From Taxillus chinensis (lineage: Eukaryota > Streptophyta > Magnoliopsida > Santalales > Loranthaceae), in assembly GCA_023512835.1 (NCBI GenBank), contig CM042087.1, positions 11,445,715 to 11,509,714 on the forward strand: a stretch of DNA of 64,000 bases. The letters are read 5' to 3'. Below the pieces are notes generated by a model. The model had not been told where the DNA came from, ran no database searches, and was given only the letters and a program-made list of their open reading frames with translations. The stretch's first letter is position 1. Every line of letters begins with the position of its first letter. This document shows, in pieces, positions 9,293 through 20,640 of the stretch. Made by a program: the position numbers and the translations under genes.

Positions 9293-12126
9293 TGTCATCA
9301 CTGGTTTTCGTCCGGGCTCGTTTTGGGGTGAGCTCAAACTAAACCAATGGTGAGAAGTTTTAGAGTCGCCACCAACTGTTTTTGGGGTACAGTTGGATAC
9401 CCTCTACTTTGAGTAGTTTAAAGTGTGTGGTCTGCGTCATCAGAGAAGGGTTCGGGAGTTGGTTACGTGTAGGGAAGGATTAGCACCCCTACAGTGCCCT
9501 TTCGGTATCTAATTTAGGAGGAGGAGGTTTTATTTTATTTATACTGCCATAACTGGGTTAAATTTCCTCAAAAAGTCTATGATTTTTATTTGGCTAAGTT
9601 ATTTATTAAAGTCATGGTTAAAATGGATTTATCCTAAATTTCTAAAGGGAATCCTAATGGTTTTGGATTTTTGAAGTGGATAATGAGATCCTAGGGATTG
9701 GTTTGTTTTTTGGTTTTGCTCTTGAAAATTGAAGTCCTAAAAAATGTTCTTTTATTTTTCCCCTTTTTTTTGGTTTGGGTTAGAACATACATTTTGTGTT
9801 TGTTTTTCTATATTTTTTTTGTTTTTTTTTGTTTTTGTTGGAAGACATTTGGAAAACATTTTATGAAAACATTTTCAAAATATGTTGTTAAAGAGATTTT
9901 GAAAAAAACATTTTATTGCAAAACGTTTTGTTTTTTTTTTTTTGCTTTTTTTTTTTTGCTTGTTTGTTTGTTTGTTTTGTTTTTTTTTTTGAAAACATTT
10001 TGAAAATTATTTATTGAAAACGTTTTGAAAAACATTTTTGTTTTTTTGTGTTTTTTTTTGAAATTGAAAATGCATATATCAAAATAGATGTGGAGTGTGT
10101 GAGTGTGACATCCACAAAATAAAATCACTCTTTTTTTTGTATCTTTTCATCTTCTCCCTTTGCTCTCTCCTTTTTTCTTTTCTTTCTTTCTTCTTTTTTT
10201 TGTTTTTCTTTTCTTTTTACTATACTTTACATATTACAACATACACATAGGAAGAAATACAGGAAAACACAATGAAAAAGGCTGAAAAGTAATTACACCA
10301 AATATAGATAAGCTTAAAACAAAAACTAGAAAATGCTAAAAAAACAATTACACTAAATATAGATACAAATAAGCTGAAAAAGTAGTGAAAAGATAAGGGC
10401 TGAACCGACTTTGAAGCTTTGCAATGCCAATCTTCTACTTGAGCTCCCACTGGCGCTGATAGTCACTTGCTCGACTCAAAATCGACAGATCTGACAGTGG
10501 GACTTATGAAGAGACTTCCCTGGTATTTGGAGATAGGAGGGCTGGAGTGGGTGTAGGAGAAAGAAACGGGTGAAGTTGGAGTTTGCAAGGAGTGGACGAG
10601 TGATCTCTTATGATGATGATTGTAGGATTCTGTGTTTTTTCTTTGTCTGGGTTTACAAAGAGGAAGCTGGGGCGTTTTTTTTGATGATGAGGCTAGGGCG
10701 TTTTTTTTGATGATGAGGCTGGGGCGTTTCTCTCCTTTCTTTCTTCTTCAATGATCTCTTTCTTCTTTTTTCTCAATGATCTCTCTCTCTCTCTCTCTTT
10801 TTCCGCACTGGAATGATGGAGGGTTCCCTCTTCCTCTTTTTTTTTTTAACGAATTGTCGCCCTCTGTTTGTATATCCCCTCCCGCAGGGACTGACGAATG
10901 CTTCTTAAAGTGCTGCAGAAGAGTTTTTTTGGCTGGACTATCATTAATTGCAGCATTTAATGCTGCATTATTGATTTCCTCATTTTCGTCCAGGTCTTGT
11001 GCAATTTGTCGGATGGTCTGGCGATTTGTAGCTCGTGATTGCCCTTTTTAATGCTTTTGTTTAGCACATGTGACCGACAGGTACTTAAAAGAATGCTTTG
11101 TCAGATGGCCAGTGCATAAAACAAGCCCCGTGAATAAACAGCGAGAGAGATAAGCCAGCGAGGAAGCCAGCGAGAAAAATCAGCGAAGGCAAAAAAGGGT
11201 CGGAGGTTTGAAGTGTCGGCAGGTCGAAGTGTTGGAAGCGAGGCTTCGAGGGTCGAAGGGTCAGAGGTGGAAGGCGTACGGGTGCCGCGGGTCGAAGGCG
11301 TCGTAAGTCGGCGCCGTAAGTCGCGGCGTCATAAGTCGCGGGCGTCGTAAGTCGCGGGTCGAAGTGTCGGCAGCGAAGCTTCGAGGAACAACGGTCAAAG
11401 GGCCAAATGGTCAGAGTGTCGGCAGCGGGGCTTCGAGACTTCGAGGCTTCGAGGCTTCGGGGCTTTGAGGCTTCGGGGCTTCGAGGCTTCGGGGCTTCGA
11501 GGCTTTGGGGCTTCGAGTCTTCGGCTTCGAGGCTTCGGCTTCGGGGCTTCGGGGCCTCAAGGCTCTGAAGGTCAACAGGTCGAAGTGTCGGTAGGTCAAC
11601 GGTCAATGGTCAACAGTCAACCCCAAAGTTTTTTTTTAAAACTTTTAATTACCTTCTTACCCCTCACCTAAGATGCAAAAATGGATAACCTTCTAGGGAT
11701 TATTTGGGGAGATCCGTATTCGCCTACATAGGCATTTTGAAGAGTTTGGCATGATCACTTTTGGGGGCAGTTTGACCAGGGGCATTGACCGTCTTTTGGC
11801 AAGTTTGACTTTTGCAACGAAAGTTGTTTTGGCCAGAACTTCTTCATTTTAAGTCCGATTTGAGCTCGGTCAAGTGCGTTGGTCTCCAATTTTCATCCTC
11901 CATCACCTGGTGTTGGTCGTGGGGCGCTTCAAGGACTTGTAGCAGAAGTCATTAATTTTGAACTCCCTCATCTGTGTCAATTGTATCCATCTCGTGCAGA
12001 TTGGGGTAGACCATTCCTTGGAAGTATGGGATCATTGTGGACCTGTTCAACAAGGTATATGGCATGGGCAGAAAGGTATATCAAATGGGGTTAGTATGTC
12101 CAACCCGGACAAAATGGGGTCCAACA
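9293..12126 (-). repeat. Ogre 3' LTR (2834 bp)
   Basis: Matches 36706-39502 nearly base for base over long stretches, with small indels in homopolymers. It contains a T-rich segment at 9700-10230 with AAAACATTTTGAAAA words, CT-rich runs near 10740-10800 and the TTCGAGGC array at 11405-11560. An open frame at 10776-11051 is repeated in the other LTR and is not a gene. Confidence 0.93.
11405..11560. repeat. GGCTTCGAGGCTTCGGG array in the Ogre LTR
   Basis: Degenerate tandem array of 9-10 bp units built on GGCTTCGAG and GGCTTCGGG. The right LTR has a shorter version at about 38850-38945, so copy number has drifted between the two LTRs. Arrays of similar words occur in unrelated LTRs at 41490, 46520, 51360 and 60285. 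Confidence 0.75.
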
Positions 12127-12139
12127 GCTGCCTCTCTTT
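12127..12139 (-). other. Ogre polypurine tract
   Basis: Minus-strand sequence AAAGAGAGGCAGC directly before the 3' LTR start TGTTGGACC, the place where plus-strand DNA synthesis is primed. It is purine-rich and correctly placed; the exact limits are inferred. Confidence 0.6.
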
Positions 12140-12370
12140 GTGCACTGTTTGTATACAAACAACGTACAAAGATAAAAAGGGAGTCATTTTGGACGGGTTG
12201 GAGGACTTACCTGACTTACCTAGAGGAAGAAGTGGCGGTTGGGTCTCTCCCGAGAAGAAAAAGCAGCTTCACAGGCTGGTTGACTTGGATAATACTTTGA
12301 TGTGGTATCTGAGGTTGCCTACAATGCAAGGATATCGGAGATTGAAAGCCTTCTACAATGACAGGCTTGA
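12140..12370. other. Ogre 3' untranslated segment
   Basis: Between the polypurine tract and the tandem array. Short open frames overlap here but none matches a known family or continues into the array. Treated as noncoding. Confidence 0.4.
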
Positions 12371-13197
12371 ACTGGAAGATGGAAAGTCCACGGCAACGAT
12401 AGACTGGGGTTAAAATAAAAAGCCCACAGCAACGATAGGCTTGAACTAAAAGATGGAAAAGGCCCACAACAATGATGGGTGTGAACTAAAAATTGAAAGG
12501 CCCACAGCAACGATAGGCTTGAACTGAAGAATGGATAGCCCACAGCAACGATAGACTTGAATTGAAAATGGATAGCCCACAACAACGATAGGCTTGAACT
12601 AAAAATGGATAGCCCACAGTAACGATAGGCTTAAATTGAAAATGGAAAAATGAAAGGCCCACTGTAACGATAGGCTCGAATTGAAAATGGAAAGCCCACA
12701 GCAACGATAGGCTTGCATTGAAAATGGAAAAGTGAAAGGCCCACTGCAACGATAGGCTTGAATTAAAAATGGAAAGCCCACAGCAACGATAGGCTTAAAT
12801 TGAAAATGGAAAGCCCACGGCAACGATAGGCTTAAATTGAAAATGGATAGCCCACAGCAACGATAGGCTTAAATTGAAAATGGAAAGCCCACAACAATGA
12901 TAGGCTTAAATTGAAAATAGATAGCCCACAGCAACGATAGGCTTAAATTGAAAATGGAAAGCCCACAACAACGATAGGCTTAAATTGAAAATGGATAGCC
13001 CACAGCAACGATAGGCTTAAATTGAAAATGGAAAAATGAAAGGCCCACTGCAACGATAGGCTCGAATTGAAGATGGAAAGCCCACAACAACGATAGGCTT
13101 GCATTGAAAATGGAAAAGTGAAAGGCCCACTACAACGATAGGCTTGAATTAAAAATGGAAAAGCCCGGACAACGATAGGCTTAAATTGAAAATGGAA
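12371..13197. repeat. Tandem repeat, about 21 units of 37-49 bp, in the Ogre 3' region
   Basis: Every unit carries GCCCACAGCAACGATAGGCT or a close variant followed by TAAATTGAAAATGGA. Spacing is mostly 37-38 bp, with periodic longer units of about 45-47 bp where GAAAAATGAAAG is added. This longer form recurs, which suggests amplification of a higher-order block. Open frames through it are periodic by-products. Ogre/Tat elements are known to carry hypervariable tandem repeats near the 3' LTR that can seed satellite DNA. Confidence 0.92.
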
Positions 13198-13641
13198 AAA
13201 GACTTGTTGGAGACATCAATTGGAAAATGGGGAAATGCTTTAAGGAATTGGTGAGTTTGCGAAGTAACCCAATTTGGGCTCCCTCTACGAGTTCACTCAA
13301 GGAGATCGCTCTACGAGGTGACCCAAAAGGGGAAAAGTTTGTCAATTGCCAAAAGGATGCGTTTAGAGCTTTGGGAATTTGCAAAGAAAGAGTTATACAG
13401 TTGAACAAAGAAAGCTAGGATAGCTTGATGAGAAGTTTGCTGAATATGAGCTCCTAGGATCTCCAGAGGTAGCAACATTCCTGCAATTACAGAGTATGTT
13501 GAATGTATGCCAATGATGCATGAAATGCAATGTGCTGTATGCGGGGACGCATAAACCTCAACTTGTGGTGAAATATGATGCAATGCGATGTATGCATTGA
13601 ATGCCATATGATGTATTACTGAGGGTTGGCCAGGATGGAAT
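13198..13641. other. Ogre 3' region up to the copia A insertion
   Basis: No convincing gene. A short imperfect repeat, CTCTACGAG followed by TGACCCAA or TTCACTCAA, is seen near 13281-13330. The segment continues on the far side of copia A at 26458. Confidence 0.35.
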
Positions 13642-13894
13642 TGTTGGATCAAGCCCAGAATTTGGATAATGCTAATAAAGCCTTATGTAATTTGATCTGA
13701 GATCTTTTGTGTTTCTTTGATCGTTGCAGAAGATATGTTATTAATCCGGAAATACACTCGTGAGAGCAAAGCTAAGGACAGGATACATAATCCTGATCCG
13801 GACAAGAGTGAGTGTCGTCAAACACTTGGTAAATAACCAAGTCACCAATACATACGAAATAAGGAACATTCATGCGGACTAAGTCAAATTGACG

Positions 13895-14290
13895 CTAAGT
13901 AAGAGTCTTGGTTTACAAGGTCACACAAAGTAAAAGAAGACACGGAGTAAGGCATCCGAGTCTTCCATACATGCGGAGTAAGGAAGTACTAATGCGGAAT
14001 AAGGACCCGAGTCTTTATTAGACATGGAGTAAGGAAATTAGATGCGAAGCAAGGAATCTGGGCCACTCACTTATACGGAGTAAGGAACTTATATACGGAG
14101 TACGGAACTTACATATGGAGTAAGGAAGCGCCGATACGGAATAAGCACTCCGACCTTCTCGTTCACACGGAGTAAGGAAGCGCCGACACGGACTAAGGAT
14201 TCCAGTACCAAAGAGATACGGAGTAAGCAATCACTAACACAGAGTAAGGTTCCGAGCCTCATTATCTACGGAGTAAGGAAAATTACACCG
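13895..14290. repeat. CGGAGTAAGGAA repeat cluster in the A LTR
   Basis: About fifteen copies of ACGGAGTAAGGAA or variants (CGGAATAAG, CGGACTAAG), spaced mainly 17-40 bp. The same cluster is in the 3' LTR (25460-25850) and, reverse complemented and rearranged, in A' (61925-62330). Its place upstream of the TATA box suggests U3 enhancer-like repeats; function is inferred. Confidence 0.75.
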
Positions 14291-14581
14291 GACCAAGAAG
14301 ATCCGCTTCAACTCAGCCGCATTTAAAGTTATCGGCTCGCAGTGTCCCGATGTAAGACAAACTCATTGAGAACCTGAAGAATCTTACACGTGGATCACCC
14401 GGATATGTGGACACAACCTTAATTATATTTGGGAACTCATAAAGACACTTATACTCTTCAAACCCAAGATCTTGAGCTCCACAATCTGCAGCAGTCAAGG
14501 CAGAGAGATTACCGAGGGATAGTTAGTGCTGAACGCATTCCGGAACTACAAGTTCCAAGGCTGTCTCTTAGGAATGTTTTG

Positions 14582-14589
14582 TATAAATA
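14582..14589 (+). promoter_or_regulatory. TATA box of copia A 5' LTR
   Basis: TATAAATA about 315 bp before the LTR end, kept identically in the 3' LTR (26141-26148) and in A' (61619-61626, minus). Position and conservation fit the LTR core promoter. Confidence 0.65.
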
Positions 14590-14900
14590 TTCATACTTGT
14601 ACATTTGTGAAAGAGTGTGTGTGCATTTGTAAGCAAAGATTAACCCTGTGTATGCACAAGTGTTTTTGGGAGATAGAATTTGGCTAGTGTGTGAGTTCAT
14701 TTGTAAACAGAGTGTAAGAGAGTCTTGCTTCTATTTTATTGTATTTTTCTTGTGATAATAAAACAAAATATTTCCACTATCTGGTTATCTTCCGCAGTGA
14801 TTTTATCACTTAACTAGATAAGTGTTTGTGTCTTAAGAGAAAGAAAAGAGTTTCGATAAGAGCCTATTCACCCCCCTCTAGGCTCCAAGGGACCATCAAG

Positions 14901-14912
14901 TGGTATCAGAGC
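14901..14912 (+). other. Copia A primer binding site
   Basis: TGGTATCAGAGC two bases after the 5' LTR, the standard plant copia site complementary to the 3' end of initiator methionine tRNA. Confidence 0.9.
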
Positions 14913-14958
14913 AGTTCTATTTGTTCTAAGTAGAGATCCCACTCTTTCAATCTCAGAA

Positions 14959-16229
14959 ATGGCCGAAGAAAGCAGTATGTTATTCAACACTCGCCTTAAC
15001 TCCGGAGGTGCACAGGAGCCCATCCCGAATCGAAGCGGCAGTGAAAATGTCGACCCACCTCAACCTGCTGCTGCCGCCGCTTCTCAACCACGGAGTTCTG
15101 GCTTTACTCTGACGAAACCGCCCAAATTCACACCTGAGCTTTTCTCCCGAGTGGAAAGCTCGCATGAAGATGTTTATGGTATGCCATGATCATCTTATGT
15201 GGCCATGTCTTCATCAGGAGATTCCAATTCCGATGACTATCGGAGAACATGGAGTTAGGAGGCCAAAGACGGATGCTGAACTTACCAACGATGAAAGAGC
15301 CTGGCAGTGCGCTAGTGAAAAGGCTCTGGCTTATGTTACATCCTCTTTGGATTCCGAGGCTTTCACGGACGTCCAGGGCTGCACGACAGCAAAATTTGTT
15401 TGGGACAAACTGACAATCCTCTATGAGGGGAGTCAGTCCCAGATGCGAACGTTATCTTGTACTCTCAGACAGAACTTTGAGAGTTTCAATCATAAACCGG
15501 GCGAATCACTCGAAAGCATCTATCGGAGATTCAGCAAGCTCATTCTTGAGCTAAAGACTGTCAATGAGCACTATTCTCAATCCCAGATCAATAACAAGTT
15601 CTTTCGCTCCTTGCCGGATCGCTACTACTCCAAACAACTCCAGATGCAATCAGAAAAGAACTGGCAGTATGTTCCCCTTGAAGAACTATATAGAGAGCTG
15701 CAGACTCACGAAGTCAGGTTTAAGTACTCTGACCGGGATGAGAAAATAGCTCGGAAAGAAAAGGGGGTAGCTCTCAAAGCTACAGAATGTCTAAACATAC
15801 TGAGGAATGATGATACGGACGTGTCCGAGAATTCGATTCTCGACGAGGAGGAGGAGATAGCACTTCTTGTCAAATCCTTTGTGTGATTCCTACGAAAAGC
15901 GAAAAGGGTTCGGGAGACGCTCATCATCATCTTTCCAAAGGAAGGAGCGACCGGAGTCCAGTTCCCAGGAATGCTTCAACTGTGGGAAAACCGGTCACTG
16001 GGCCAAGGAATGCAGGTCCAAATCAAAAGTGGCCGAGAAAAGTGACAAGGTAACTCCTCGCCGCTCCACCTCAGACAACAGCAAGAACAAGAGGAAGGCG
16101 CTCGTGACAAAATACATGAGTGGCTCGGAAGAAGAGGAGGAATCCTCGGATGATGAGCCAACCACAAAGCCGAACGTGTGCCTCATGGCAAATACCGAGG
16201 TACCTTCTATCTCTCGAGCTACCGAGTAA
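14959..16229 (+). pseudogene. Copia A gag (capsid/nucleocapsid), frameshifted
   Basis: Structural protein of the virus-like particle. It starts with ATG at 14959, 47 bp after the primer site, with an Ala/Pro-rich N-terminus. A frameshift near 15165-15185 leads into the UBN2-type gag domain (15164-15886; WQCASEKALAYV, TAKFVWDKL, ESIYRRFSKLI). A second frame change near 15870 leads to the zinc knuckle CFNCGKTGHWAKEC (CX2CX4HX4C, about 15972-16013) and an acidic/Ser-rich tail. All family landmarks are present in order; two frame breaks inactivate it. Confidence 0.88.
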
Positions 16230-17293
16230 ATTAGAATCTCTTACTACCGCATGTGATCATGAAAAGAATGAGAGACTAATAATTACTCAAATGTACAAAG
16301 ATATGGAAAGTCGAATAAACGTCTTGAATTTACAATTAATAGACTCGAAAAGGACATCACCGACTTTAGAGGAAAAGAAGCTTGGTATCACGATCTAAGA
16401 GCTGAAAATCATTTGATATATACCAATCTCTCAGGCCTAAAAGTTATAGTAAAAAGTCTCGAAAATGAACTGGAACAGAAAAAGAAATAAATCGTAAGTG
16501 GCTAAAATCCGGGGAAATAGCCTCTACCTTTAGGACCGATCCCTGACGACATCCGAGTCAAACTTGGCTTAGGTTCCGAGTCATCAACATCCATAGCTCA
16601 AGCTACCGAGTGTCCTCTTGGATTTCACTCCTAAACTAACCAACTTATATCCCTGTTAGTACATCTAAACCATTGGATGGTTTCATTTCAGGTGGAACCA
16701 TAGTTTATGATTGTGGAGTTGAGGTCATTCTGCACTTCCCGAAGCAGTAGCACCCGTAACTAAAGATGAAGGGAAGGTGCTCACAGTTAAAGCCAAAACC
16801 GTAGCACCCAAAAAGAAAGACAAGGCTAAGGCCGATGCATCTAGGGCCAAGAGCGCGTCACCCAAACGCAATGGATTAGGCCACAGGGAACAGAGTAGAA
16901 AGTCTATAAAATCTAAGAGACCGTATCCCTGTTTGTACTTCACATTATAGTGTCTGTTCCATCCGTAGGGAAATTGGTCATTATCACTATGAATGTTGGA
17001 GTTTATCCGATAACCGGCTTTGTAATCAATTTCATATCGATAAAGATCGGTTAAACAAAAAGGGTTCTTCGAGCAAAACAAAATCTAAAACTCGAAGGAG
17101 TATCTCTCCCAAGAAAATCCAAATAAAAGAGGTAGTTGAAACTAACAAGCTAAAGTCAACTTGGAGAGCTAAAAGTCCTAGCAAAATCAAATCCGTAAAT
17201 GTTGACAATAATGCTGCTCTCTCTAACCGCCCGAAACAAGTTTGGGCACCAAAAGTGTAATCTGTTGTCTTTGAGGAGCATCTCTGGAATGCA
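16230..17293 (+). other. Copia A gag-pol linker, degenerate
   Basis: The region between the zinc knuckle and protease has only short frames on the plus strand. Some (16120-16398) look like the remains of a coiled-coil stretch, and 16760-17260 is Lys/Ser-rich in one frame. Sirevirus gags are long here, so this is probably decayed gag sequence. Confidence 0.4.
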
Positions 17294-18571
17294 TTGCCGG
17301 ATCACTTGAAGTTAAAGATCAATAAAAGCAAGTGGATCCTTGATAGTGGATGCTCCGGACATATGACGGGTGATCGGACTCTGCTTGTAGAAGTTAATGA
17401 TAAACAAGGTCCATCCGTTTCATGTGGTGACAACAGCAAAGGTAAGACTATCGGGTATGGCACCTTAACTAACGGCTGTGTATCAATCACTAGAGTTGCA
17501 CTAGTCGAAGGTTTAAAGCATAATTTGCTAAGTGTCAGTAATTTATGTGACAAAGGATTTACTGTTTCCTTTTTGTCCAACACTTGTACAGTAAGAGAAA
17601 ACTTATCCGGAGAAGTTAAGTTATCCGGATCAAGAGATGGGGACATTTACTCAGTGGTCTTAAGAAATAATTCTTCTAACCCTGTATGCTTCCTCACTAA
17701 AGCATCAGATGAAGACAATTGGCTATGGCACAAGCGATGCGCACATTTAAACTTTAAGACTTTGTTTAAATTAGCGTCACTTGATCTTGTCACTGGTCTA
17801 CCTAAACTCAAGTTCTCTAGAGACTCTCTGTCGAGAATGCCAATTGGCCAAATGGACCAAACATAGCTTTAAGAGCAAATCGGTTAATTCAATAATCGCT
17901 CCTCTACAACTTCTTCATATGGACCTATGTGGTCCTATATCTGTTCCATCACTAGCTAGTGCGAGATATACCCTAGTGGTTATCGATGATTTCACCAGAT
18001 ACACATGGGTGATGTTCCTGAAATCAAAGGATCAAACTTTTGAGCATCTAGTAGATCTCTTCAACTGGATAAGCAACTCACAAGGACTGAGCATAAAGTG
18101 CATCAGGAGTGATCATGGTACGGAATTTGACTTTTCGAAATGAGATCATATTGTTCTCGAACAGGGCATATAGCATGACTTCTCTGCTCCCCGGAACTCC
18201 ACAACAAAATGGAGTAGCTGAGCGCAAGAATCGTACTTTAGTTGAAGCTGGTAGATCCATGTTAGCGGGGGCAACGCTTCCTCTCGCCTATGGGCTGAAG
18301 TCGTGTCCACCGCCTGCTATGTTCGAAACGAACTCTAATAAATAAATCTACCATGAAAACACCCTATGAGATGTCGAGAGGACGAAAACCTTCAATTTCA
18401 CATTTCAGAGCTTTTGGGTGTACTTGCTATATATTGATAAATGGCAAAGAGACCCGGAATAAATTTGAACCAAAATCGATGATGGGATTTTTGTTGGGTA
18501 CTCATTACATAGCAAGGCTTATCGGGTCTTTAATAGAAAACTTTTCAAAGTTGAAGAATCTATCCATGTGA
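17294..18571 (+). pseudogene. Copia A protease and integrase, frameshifted
   Basis: Protease: WILDSGCSGHMTG (near 17330) carries the aspartic-protease DSG. The gag-pre-integrase region (WLWHKRCAHLNFKTL) follows, broken at about 17840. The integrase core has HMDLCGPIS (first Asp, near 17920), IRSDHGTEF (second Asp, near 18110) and, after a frame change, GTPQQNGVAERKNR with the catalytic Glu (near 18200). FGCTCYI, FEPKSMMGF and the C-terminal segment follow to 18571. All catalytic residues can be found, but at least three frame changes separate them. It would process the polyprotein and insert the cDNA. Confidence 0.88.
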
Positions 18572-19024
18572 CTTTTGATGAAGCTAACCTTGATTGGTCA
18601 AAAGTCGGTTCTTCAAGTTCTAATGTGCAGGTCATGGACAGCAACGTCGATTATTCGAAGTTTATGAATGTTCCTGTTACACATCTTGACCAACCACGTG
18701 GCATCGGCGAAGCACAAAGAAATTATATGGATGATGCTACGGATGACTCGGACTCCGGACTACCATTTAGCTCCGGATATACTCCTACGGATACCCAAAA
18801 TTCGAAGCACCTTCAAGTCCGTCCGGACTAGTTAACACCGAAAGAAACAGTGTTGAAGAACCATCTAGTTCAACCGTACCTCTCAATACGGAAACATCTA
18901 GCCCGGACGAAGCTCAACCAGCGGATACAACCAACCACCTAATCTGGAAGAGCTTCAAATTGTTCAAGATCATCCATCACATGCACGTAATTACAGATGG
19001 ACTCGAAACCATCCCTCGGATCAA
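18572..19024 (+). other. Copia A integrase C-terminal linker
   Basis: Asp/Ser/Pro-rich coding-like sequence joining integrase to RT (an open frame at 18568-18831 has a stop at its end). It is low in conservation in this family and there is no separate gene. Confidence 0.5.
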
Positions 19025-20640
19025 GTGATTGGTGATCTTACTGTTGGTGTAAGAACAAGAGCAGCCACCTCCAACATGAGTCTTTACTCGTGTTTTCTAT
19101 CTCAAATAGAACCAAAGGTGGTAGATGAAGCTCTTCAGGATTCGAATTGGATAGAAGCCATGCAAGAAGAGCTGAATCAATTTAAGAGAAATAATGTGTG
19201 GACCTTAGTATCAAGGCCTAAGTCTCAGCAAGTCATTAGCGTTAAATGGGTGTTCCGGAACAAGCTTGATACGGATGGAATAGTAATCCGGAACAAAGCC
19301 AGACTGGTAGCCAAAGGATATCGTCAAGAAGAAGGAATAGATTATGATGAGACCTTTGCTCCGGTAGCAAGACTTGAGGCAATCCGAATGTTTCCGGCGT
19401 ATGCTTCATATGAAAACTTCATAGTTTATCAAATGGACGTCAAGAGCGCATTCCTGAATGGAGATCTTCAAGAGGAGGTGTACGTTGAACAACCTCCCGG
19501 CTTCATTGAACCTAAGGCAGGACATCTTGTCTACAAGCTTCGGAAAGCTTTATATGGTTTGAAGCAAGCTCCAAGAGCCTGGTACGACACACTGTCAGAA
19601 TTCCTACTTGTTCACAACTTCCAAAAAGGGAAGATAGACACCACCCTATTTCTACGAAAAGAGAAAGGACACACCCTGATCGTACAAATATACGTGGATG
19701 ATATCATTTTTGGATCAACGAATCCGAAGCTTTGTGAAGAGTTTGCTAAGTTAATGACAGGCAAGTTTGAGATGAGCATGATGGGAGAACTGTCCTACTT
19801 CCTTGGAATAGAAGTTAAACAATTAAAGGAAGGAATCTTCATTAATCAAGCTAAGTACACTCGCGATCTTATTAAGAAGTTTGGTATGGAAGATTCATCT
19901 CCCGTCAAAACTCCCATGCCTGTCAGTGCCAAGTTAGATCCGAATGTTGACGGCATATTAGTAAATGTGACTGACTACAGAGGGATGATCGGATCCTTAC
20001 TGTATCTTATAGCAAGTCGCCCAGACATTATGTTTGCAACTTGCATCTGTGCACGATACCAGGCGAATCCCAAGGAGTCACATATGCTTCATGTTAAACG
20101 GATATTAAGGTATCTCAAGGGAACGATGAATTTGGGACTCTGGTACCCAAAGGAGTCCAACTTCACCTTATCCAGGATACTCGATGCCGATTTCGCTGGA
20201 TGTCGCATCGACAAGAAAAGCACAAGTGGTACATGTCGGTTTCTTGGAAATAGATTAATTTCATGGTTCAAGAAGAAGCGAAATTCCGTATCAACCTCTC
20301 TCTTTGAGCGGAATATATAGTCTGGGAGTTGCTGCGCACAGCTACTCTGGATGCAAAGTCAACTTACTGACTACGGTTTCAACATGTCATCTATTCCACT
20401 CTACTGCAACAACACTAGCGCTATTGCTATCAGCAACAATCCTGTCATGTATCCTAAGACGAAGCATATTGAAGTCCGGTAACACTTCATACGTGATCAT
20501 GTTCTTAAAAGTCACATCTCAGGTGGAACACGTTGCTTCCCGAAGATCAACCGGCCGACATTTTTACAAAGCCCCTACCTGATGCAAGATTCTCGAACTA
20601 CTCTTCCGTTTAGGTATGCTCGACTTTTCGCATAGTTTCA
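19025..20640 (+). pseudogene. Copia A reverse transcriptase (open) and RNase H (frameshifted)
   Basis: The 431-residue frame 19025-20320 is an uninterrupted copia [57 protein letters not shown] and the catalytic IYVDDIIF (YVDD about residues 223-226). LSYFLGIEV and the start of RNase H ([15 protein letters not shown]) follow. The frame then shifts at about 20285, and the RNase H remainder (YCNNTSAIAISNNP, PKTKHIEVR) is found in other frames to about 20640. It copies the element RNA into DNA; RNase H removes the RNA. The RT is the best preserved part of this element. Confidence 0.92.

Larger units (their letters stand above)
13642..14898 (+). repeat. Copia A 5' LTR
   Basis: Starts TGTTGGATCAAG and ends GGGACCATCA. 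In the first 240 bp I count about eight differences from the 3' LTR, mostly transitions, so the insertion is moderately old. It holds the CGGAGTAAGGA repeat cluster and a TATA box. A related LTR lies at 61335-62545. Confidence 0.93.

Noticed and set aside
10776..11051. 91-residue frame with hydrophobic and Cys-rich segments, also at 38231-38470
   Set aside because: It is inside the Ogre LTR in both copies, opposite to the element strand, with no family match.
12216..12823. Several overlapping minus-strand frames with periodic protein sequence
   Set aside because: They are translations of the 37-38 bp tandem repeat, not a gene.
12371..13197. Regular repeats with short variable segments, superficially like a CRISPR array
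   Set aside because: The host is a plant, the whole unit is repeated with no unique spacers, and the array belongs to the Ogre 3' region.
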